This document shows positions 59,158-64,000 of a DNA stretch of 64,000 bases, piece by piece. The DNA is taken from contig CAWDLN010000020.1 in the NCBI GenBank assembly GCA_963803115.1, positions 1 to 64,000 of the forward strand. The letters are read 5' to 3'. The notes beneath the pieces are model-generated. The model saw nothing but the letters and a program-made list of their open reading frames with translations, had not been told where the DNA came from and ran no database searches. Both the position numbers and the translations under genes were made by a program. Each line of letters opens with the position of its first letter. Position 1 is the stretch's first letter. This DNA is from DATBGZ01 sp963803115. Its GTDB lineage: Bacteria; Actinomycetota; Actinomycetes; Mycobacteriales; Micromonosporaceae.

Positions 59158-60077
59158 CGCAGTGTCCCATCGTTCACTCGCTCGTGCGGCGCCAAAGGCG
59201 ACGTCTTCCCTCCGCTTCGCTCCGGTCCAGACGCCGCCGCGCCAACTCGCTCGCTCACTGCCCCATTGTTCGCTCCGAGCAGCCCGAGTGCCTCCAGATC
59301 CGTGGTCGGCTCGCTGGTGCTGCATGACCCGTAGCAGACCAGCGCCGCGCGGGTCGCACGCGCATGCTCTGGGGAGATGTGCGCCGCCTCGTCGGCGAGT
59401 GCGGCCGCGTCATCGGAGAGCAGGACCTCGACGACGCTGGCGAGGTCCGCCCCTCCCACTGCCCGGCCCACGCCGAGCAGGAGATTCAGGAAGCCATGAT
59501 GGGTGAAGCCGGTGGCCGCGTCTCGGTGGCGCACGGCGTGATGCAGGCCCGCGGTCGCCTTCATCGGCACCCCCCGCCGTACGCACTCGACGAGGAAGGC
59601 CGCGAGATGCTCGGCCGTCGGAAAGAGCTCCGCGCGCAGCCCGCCGCACCGCACCTTTGCGCCGACACCGGCCGCGGCAAGCGCGTCGAGTGCGTCCGCC
59701 GAGGGTGGCGTGGGCAGTTCCACATACCGCGGGACGGTCATCGCCGCCAGGGTCGCCACGGCGTCCTCCACTGTGGACGCCGGGACGCCTTCGACGCTGG
59801 CCAGGGTCAACCGCGGCTCGGCCTCGACGGTCGCGACCGCCTCGGCGACGATCTGCGGGCCCAGTCCGACGATGAGCCCCACCAGGATGTGGTCGTCGTC
59901 GGCGAGGCTGGCGATGAGGGTCGGCAGCGCCGCCGCTGGGCAGAGGAACCGCCCGGTAAGGACCGTCGGGGCGGAGGCTCGATCGCGTCGGTACCGGGCC
60001 AGCGCATCGGGCATGGACAGCTCTTCGGGTGGAAAGAGCCCGGCGTCATCGACCAGCGCCGCGAAGAGCGCGGTCAC
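59154..60077 (-). CDS. Unrecognised protein of the tyrosine operon with a repeat-derived tail
   Basis: 307 residues, family not recognised. It starts MTALFAALVDDAGLFPPEELSMPDALARYRRDRAS (in part) and has alternating strands and helices (VLTGRFLCPAAALPTLIASL, KVRCGGLRAELFPTAEHLAAFLVECVRRGVPMKATAGLHHAVR, in part) suggestive of a TIM-barrel-like enzyme. H-H and D residues occur around GLHHAVRHRDAATGFTHHGFLNLL. Residues from about 262 (NNGAVSERVGAAASGPERSGGKTSPLAPHERVND) look like translated repeat DNA. It is coupled by 4-nt overlaps to both hmgA upstream and fahA downstream, so it probably acts on a homogentisate-pathway intermediate; a maleylacetoacetate isomerase role would fill the gap but is only a guess. 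Confidence 0.7.
   Translation of the reverse strand: MTALFAALVDDAGLFPPEELSMPDALARYRRDRASAPTVLTGRFLCPAAALPTLIASLADDDHILVGLIVGLGPQIVAEAVATVEAEPRLTLASVEGVPASTVEDAVATLAAMTVPRYVELPTPPSADALDALAAAGVGAKVRCGGLRAELFPTAEHLAAFLVECVRRGVPMKATAGLHHAVRHRDAATGFTHHGFLNLLLGVGRAVGGADLASVVEVLLSDDAAALADEAAHISPEHARATRAALVCYGSCSTSEPTTDLEALGLLGANNGAVSERVGAAASGPERSGGKTSPLAPHERVNDGTLR
59157..59290. repeat. CTCGCT/CGCTTCGCTCC low-complexity repeat at a gene end
   Basis: The words tcactcgctcg, ctccgcttcgctcc, aactcgctcgctcac and tgttcgctccgag recur within about 130 bases, resembling the insert at 51841-51955. It encodes the aberrant tail of the 307-residue protein. Confidence 0.55.
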
Positions 60078-61270
60078 CGGGAGCGGCCCGCCCAGGTCCA
60101 GGCGTACCGCGGGTCTTCGCAGGCCAGACCCGCCTCTCCCAGCTCCAGCGGCCGGAAGGTGTCCACCATTACCGCCAGCTCGTCGAAGAACTCGGCGCCG
60201 ATGCTACCCTCGGCCGCGCCGGGTTGCGGGCCGTGCGCGTAGCCGCCCGGGTGCAGCGAGATCGAGCCGAGGCCGATGCCCGAGCCCTTGCGCGCCTCGT
60301 AGTCCCCGGCCACGTAGAACATGACCTCATCGCTGTCCACATTGGAGTGGTAGTACGGCACCGGGATGGCGAGCGGGTGGTAGTCCACCTTGCGCGGAAC
60401 GAAGTTGCAGACGACGAAGTTGCTACCCTCGAAGACCTGGTGCACCGGCGGTGGTTGATGCACCCGCCCCGTGATCGGCTCGTAGTCGCGGACGTTGAAC
60501 ACGTACGGGTAGAGGCACCCGTCCCAACCGACCACGTCGAAGGGATGCGTCGCGTAGGTGAGGACGCTGCCGACGATGCCGCCGGGACCGGGCCCCCGGT
60601 GCTTGACGTAGACGTCGACATCGGCCCCCTCGGCGAGCAGCGGCTGATCCGGCGAACGTAGGTCGCGCTCGCAGTAGGGCGAGTGCTCGAGGAACTGGCC
60701 GAACCGGGACAGGTACCGCTTCGGCGGTGCGATGTGGCTGTTCGCCTCGATCGCGTACGCCGCCAGCGGATCGTCGCCCGTGGGCAGCCAACGGTGGTTG
60801 GTGGCCCGCGGCAGCACCACGTAGTCGCCCTCGCCCACCTCGAGCGTGCCGAACATGGTCTCGACCGTGGCCGAGCCGCTTTCGACATACACGACCTCGT
60901 CACCGAGGCCGTTGCGGTAGATCGGGGAGGCGTCTCGAGCGACCACATAGGACAGTCGTACGTCGGTGTTTCCGAGCACGAGCCGGCGACCGGTGACGGG
61001 GTCGGTGCCCTTGCCCTGGTCGCGGAAGAGGTCGTGCAGTTTGAGGTGGCGTGGTCGCAACGGATGGTTGGCGACCGTCGCCTGGTCGGGCAGGTCCCAG
61101 CTCTGCGATGCGACGATCGCGGAGGGAACGCCGCGGTGGTAGAGGAGCGAGGAGTCGGACGAGAAGCCCTCCTCCCCCATCAGCTCCTCGGCATAAAGGG
61201 TTCCGTCGGGTTGGCGGAACTGGGTGTGCCGCTTGGGCGGCACGTCACCCACTCTGCGGTAGTACGCCAT
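60074..61270 (-). CDS. hmgA: Homogentisate 1,2-dioxygenase
   Basis: 398 residues from ATG at 61270, 1 nt after the hppD stop. Conserved regions: YRRVGDVPPKRHTQFRQPDG, DGCLYPYVFNVRDYEPITGRVHQPPPVHQVFEG, VPYYHSNVDSDEVMFYVAGDYEARKGSGIGLGSISLHPGGYAHGPQPGAAEGSIG (in part), where the His, Glu and His ligands for Fe(II) lie. It opens homogentisate to maleylacetoacetate. It is somewhat shorter than the 430-residue proteobacterial type, matching the actinobacterial group. It overlaps the next gene by 4 nt. Confidence 0.93.
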   Translation of the reverse strand: MAYYRRVGDVPPKRHTQFRQPDGTLYAEELMGEEGFSSDSSLLYHRGVPSAIVASQSWDLPDQATVANHPLRPRHLKLHDLFRDQGKGTDPVTGRRLVLGNTDVRLSYVVARDASPIYRNGLGDEVVYVESGSATVETMFGTLEVGEGDYVVLPRATNHRWLPTGDDPLAAYAIEANSHIAPPKRYLSRFGQFLEHSPYCERDLRSPDQPLLAEGADVDVYVKHRGPGPGGIVGSVLTYATHPFDVVGWDGCLYPYVFNVRDYEPITGRVHQPPPVHQVFEGSNFVVCNFVPRKVDYHPLAIPVPYYHSNVDSDEVMFYVAGDYEARKGSGIGLGSISLHPGGYAHGPQPGAAEGSIGAEFFDELAVMVDTFRPLELGEAGLACEDPRYAWTWAGRSR

Positions 61271-61271
61271 G

Positions 61272-62435
61272 TCAGAGGTTCCCTCGCTTGGCCTGTTCCC
61301 GTTCGATGGCCTCGAACAAGGCCTTGAAGTTGCCCTTGCCGAAGCCGAGCGACCCGTGCCGTTCAATGATCTCGAAGAAGACCGTGGGCCGATCCTGCAC
61401 CGGCTTGCTGAAGATCTGCAGCAGGTAGCCGTCCTCGTCACGGTCGGCCAGGATCTTCAGCTCGCGCAGCATGTCGATGGGCACCCGGGTGTCACCGACC
61501 CAATCGCCGAGCGTGTCGTAGTAGCTGTCCGGTGTAGCGAGGAACTCGACACCCATCTGCCGCATCGCCCGCACAGTCCCGACGATGTCGCCCGTCGCCA
61601 GCGCGATGTGCTGCACCCCCGGACCGCCGTAGAACTCCAGGTACTCATCGATCTGGGACTTCTTTCGCGACACCGCGGGCTCGTTGAGCGGAAACTTAAC
61701 CCGGTGGTTGCCGCTCGCGACCACTTTGGACATGAGCGCCGAGTACTCTGTGGCGATGTCCTCGCCGACGAATTCGGCGAGGTTGGTGAAGCCCATCACC
61801 TTGTTGTAGAAGCCCACCCAGGTGTCCATCGCGCCCAGCTCGACGTTTCCGACACAGTGGTCGACGGCCTGGAAGTAACGCCGCGGGTGATCGGCGGGCT
61901 TGCCGTGGAACAACGGCTCCCGAGCGACGAAGCCGGGCAGGAAGGGTCCCTGATATCGAGACCGGTCGACCAGGGTGTGCCGGGTCTGGCCGTACGTGGC
62001 GATCGCCGCCACCCGGACGGTGCCGTGGTCATCGGACAGGTCGTGTGGCTCGTCGAGCCCGGTGGCACCCTGTTTGACCGCGTACGCGTAGCCGGCGTCC
62101 ACGTCGGGCACCTCGAGGGCCAGATCCGTCACGCCGTCGCCGTGCGCCGCCACACTCGTCCCGATCGGCGTACCCGCGCGCACTTCGCCGGTGAAGACGA
62201 AGCGGGCCTTGCCGGAGGTGAGGACGTACTCGGCCAGGTCGCGCTGGCCCTGTTCCGGGCCGCGGTAGGCGACGCATGTCATCCCGAACGCGACGGAGTA
62301 GTAGTGGGCCGCCTGCCGGGCGTTGCCGACGGCGAACCGGATGTGGTCCATGCCGATGACCGGGAAGGGATCCGCGCTGATGTCGTGGACGACCGCGCCG
62401 ACGAGAGCGTCGTCCACTGCCATTACATCGCTCAT
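61272..62435 (-). CDS. hppD: 4-Hydroxyphenylpyruvate dioxygenase
   Basis: 387 residues from ATG at 62435 (others at 62471 and 62423 are possible). Two VOC-like halves: IGMDHIRFAVGNARQAAHYYSVAFGM with the first half, and in the second the iron ligands AVDHCVGNVE, GVQHIALATGDIV and FFEIIERHGSLGFGKGNFKALFEAIE (in part), with the gating C-terminal helix intact. It converts 4-hydroxyphenylpyruvate to homogentisate. It is the first gene of the operon, divergent from the Lrp/AsnC regulator. Confidence 0.95.
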   Translation of the reverse strand: MSDVMAVDDALVGAVVHDISADPFPVIGMDHIRFAVGNARQAAHYYSVAFGMTCVAYRGPEQGQRDLAEYVLTSGKARFVFTGEVRAGTPIGTSVAAHGDGVTDLALEVPDVDAGYAYAVKQGATGLDEPHDLSDDHGTVRVAAIATYGQTRHTLVDRSRYQGPFLPGFVAREPLFHGKPADHPRRYFQAVDHCVGNVELGAMDTWVGFYNKVMGFTNLAEFVGEDIATEYSALMSKVVASGNHRVKFPLNEPAVSRKKSQIDEYLEFYGGPGVQHIALATGDIVGTVRAMRQMGVEFLATPDSYYDTLGDWVGDTRVPIDMLRELKILADRDEDGYLLQIFSKPVQDRPTVFFEIIERHGSLGFGKGNFKALFEAIEREQAKRGNL

Positions 62436-62528
62436 GCGCGCCAGTAGAGATCGCCTCCGTCGAACGGACAAGTTCCCCCCGAATAGCTAGACAATCTGCA
62501 AAGCTGCGGGCGAGGAGGTAGCCGCGAC
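62436..62528. promoter_or_regulatory. Divergent hppD / AsnC-type regulator promoter region
   Basis: 93 bases hold both promoters. The A+T-richest part is about 62485-62505 (gaatagctagacaatctgc), the likely site for RNA polymerase or regulator binding. The plus-strand ribosome site is GAGGAGG at 62511-62517. No clean dyad is seen, as is usual for Lrp-type sites. Confidence 0.45.
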
Positions 62529-63101
62529 ATGGCAGATCTGACAACTCCCGAAGGTCAGTCGACCGAGACCCAGCGTAGTCACGTTCATCCCGACGCGCCG
62601 TTGGACTCGCTCGATGTGACTCTGCTGTCGTTGATCCACGAACACCCCCGCGTCGGTGTTCTGGAACTGTCCCGGCTCGCCTCGGTGGCCCGGCCCACGG
62701 TGCAGTCCCGGCTCCAGCGGATGGAGGTCGAGGGCATCATCACCGGGTACGGCCCGGACGTCGACCTGACCGCAGCCGGCTACCCGGTTCACGCGTTCGT
62801 GTGGCTGGAGATCGCGCAGGGCGCGCTCGAGCACGTCGCCGCCGAACTCTCCGCGATCCCCGGAGTCATCGAGGCGTACGCCACCACGGGCACGAGCGAT
62901 GTGCTGTGCCGGGTCGCGGCGACCTCCCATCAGGACCTGCAGGAGACGTTGCTCGCCCTTAACCGATCGGCGACCGTGGTTCGCTCTACGAGCACGATCG
63001 TGCTGTCGGTCGTCGTGGCACCGAGGGTGCTACCACTCCTGTCCGCCGGCCGGCGACGCGCGCCGAGCCGGGCGCCGGCCTACCGCCGCCCCGATCAGTA
63101 G
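62529..63101 (+). CDS. Lrp/AsnC-family regulator
   Basis: 190 residues. Helix-turn-helix: LDSLDVTLLSLIHEHPRVGVLELSRLASVARPTVQSRLQRMEVEGIITGY (in part). RAM-type domain: HAFVWLEIAQGALEHVAAELSAIPGVIEAYATTGTSDVLCRVAATSHQDL. The Arg-rich tail (RRRAPSRAPAYRRPDQ) is unusual. As the divergent neighbour of hppD it most likely controls the tyrosine operon in response to an aromatic ligand. Confidence 0.93.
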   Translation: MADLTTPEGQSTETQRSHVHPDAPLDSLDVTLLSLIHEHPRVGVLELSRLASVARPTVQSRLQRMEVEGIITGYGPDVDLTAAGYPVHAFVWLEIAQGALEHVAAELSAIPGVIEAYATTGTSDVLCRVAATSHQDLQETLLALNRSATVVRSTSTIVLSVVVAPRVLPLLSAGRRRAPSRAPAYRRPDQ

Positions 63102-63111
63102 GGCCGACGCG

Positions 63112-64000
63112 TCACTGGCGCACCTGAGCCAGCAAGTCGGGTGCGACGTTGCCACCGGAGATGACGAGCGCGACCCGGCCGCCGGCGGGTGCTTCGATGA
63201 CGCCGGAAAGCAGCGCGGCCAGTCCGGCGGCGGCGGCCGGTTCGGCCGGTACGTCTTCCTCGCGCACCAGCACGCCCAGCGCCTGCACGATCGCGGCATC
63301 GGGCACCCGCACAACACTGTCCACAAAGGACTTGATGTGGGCGAACGGCACGGCGCCGGTGATCGGCGCGGTGAGGCCGTCAGCGATCGACGCCGGACCA
63401 GCCTGTACGACGGGCTCCCCCGCGGCCAGGCTGCGGGAGACGACATCGGCGGTTTCCGGTTCGACACCGACCACCCGAGCCCAGGGCACCAGCTGCTTGA
63501 CCGCGCAGGACACGCCGCTGATCAGGCCACCGCCACCAACCGGGACGACAACGAGATCGACCTCCGGCAGGTCTTCGACGAGCTCCAGCCCGACACCCGC
63601 GTGTCCGGCGACCACAGCCGGATCGTCGAACGGGTGCAGAAGGGTGAGCCCGCGCTCGGCGAAGATGCGCTGAGCCGTGCCGACGAGATCCTGTTCCACG
63701 AGAATCACCTCGGCACCCAGTGCGCGAGTTGCCTCGATCTTTCGCGGCACAGCGTGGGCGGGCATACACACGACCACTGGCACTCCGAGCGTCGCGCCCA
63801 CATGGGCCACCGCAGCGGCATGGTTGCCCGCGGAGAACGCTCCGAGCCCGCGGCGCAGCGCCGCATCCGTCATGGAGAGTGCCGCGTTGAAGACGCCACG
63901 CACCTTGAAGCTTCCGGTCGGCTGGTCCAGCTCCCGCTTCACGAAGACCTCGGCACCGAGGCGGCGGCTCAGCGCCGGCGCGCGCGTGAACTGGGTACGG
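63112..64000 (-). CDS. Threonine ammonia-lyase / serine-threonine dehydratase family (partial)
   Basis: About 296 codons, N-terminus cut by the window edge. PLP-Lys motif: KRELDQPTGSFKVRGVFNA. Then AFSAGNHAAAVAHVGATLGVPVVVCMPAHAVPRKIEATRALGAEVIL, the PLP phosphate loop VVVPVGGGGLISGVSCAVK, and the closing VALVISGGNV. The protein lacks a C-terminal ACT domain, as in catabolic (TdcB-like) or hydroxy-amino-acid dehydratases. It converges with the Lrp-type gene, with 10 bases between stops. Confidence 0.92.
   Translation of the reverse strand, partial: RTQFTRAPALSRRLGAEVFVKRELDQPTGSFKVRGVFNAALSMTDAALRRGLGAFSAGNHAAAVAHVGATLGVPVVVCMPAHAVPRKIEATRALGAEVILVEQDLVGTAQRIFAERGLTLLHPFDDPAVVAGHAGVGLELVEDLPEVDLVVVPVGGGGLISGVSCAVKQLVPWARVVGVEPETADVVSRSLAAGEPVVQAGPASIADGLTAPITGAVPFAHIKSFVDSVVRVPDAAIVQALGVLVREEDVPAEPAAAAGLAALLSGVIEAPAGGRVALVISGGNVAPDLLAQVRQ

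Overview
The window is about 70% G+C chromosomal DNA from an actinomycete. The gene families (PucR, DUF222-HNH, DUF3558- and AMIN-like lipoproteins, MEDS-ATPase sensors, the Helicase_C_3 protein) and short palindromes of the GTTAAG...CTTAAC and AAGGGCACC...GGTGCCCTT type suggest a Micromonosporaceae-like organism. That placement is an inference from sequence style, not a database match.

Layout. 1-1430: the 5' part of a group II intron with its reverse transcriptase (minus strand, cut by the window edge). 1434-3656: an XPB-type helicase-associated protein. 3762-7955: an esterase, a lipoprotein, a sensory ATPase and a cysteine-desulfurase-like enzyme. 8155-29474: a large nitrogen-heterocycle/ureide catabolic locus around a PucR regulator. 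Its minus-strand arm encodes a three-subunit molybdenum hydroxylase (large subunit frameshifted) with a CoxG-like protein, a nitrilase-family amidase, a WD40 STAND ATPase, hydantoinase A/B, carbamate kinase, a barbiturase/cyanuric acid hydrolase-family enzyme and a malonyl-CoA synthetase-like ligase. Its plus-strand arm encodes DUF2877, FdrA and DUF1116 proteins, homologues of the E. coli oxamate carbamoyltransferase AllH/AllF/AllG. 29507-32317: small housekeeping genes. 32491-37930: a uric acid operon (OHCU decarboxylase, HIU hydrolase, urate oxidase, DUF6986 aldolase-like protein, allantoinase, allantoicase) interrupted by a decayed TPR regulator fragment. 38126-40201: a DUF222/HNH protein with an SOS-box-like upstream site. 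40372-44516: a decayed DMT transporter, an ArsR-SRPBCC-hydrolase unit with a highly symmetric operator, and a TetR-hydrolase pair. 44665-57940: citrate synthase and assorted regulators, kinases, lipoproteins, a CHASE3 histidine kinase with its response regulator, and a membrane metallophosphoesterase. 57970-62435: the tyrosine/homogentisate operon hppD-hmgA-(unknown)-fahA with a divergent Lrp/AsnC regulator. 63112-64000: a partial threonine/serine dehydratase.

How the genes fit together. The most interesting reading is that 8155-29474 encodes oxidative breakdown of a pyrimidine-like ring. A form-II molybdenum hydroxylase would make barbiturate and the AtzD/barbiturase-family enzyme would open it to ureidomalonate, which is the CH2-homologue of oxalurate. 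The DUF2877/FdrA/DUF1116 complex could then split it phosphorolytically to carbamoyl phosphate plus malonamate. Carbamate kinase would recover ATP, an amidase would release malonate, and the MatB-like ligase, whose gene starts 2 nt after the barbiturase stop, would make malonyl-CoA. Each family assignment rests on sequence; the joined pathway is my inference. The urate operon 3 kb away makes the region a combined purine/pyrimidine nitrogen-scavenging island.

Other notable features: a 17-residue lysine-rich micropeptide gene with a strong ribosome site and a following hairpin; an interspersed palindrome TCCA-N3-TGGA (15 copies seen by eye, roughly 0.5 expected); low-complexity repeat DNA inserted in frame into a phosphotransferase and into a protein C-terminus; and apparently leaderless, operator-overlapped promoters.
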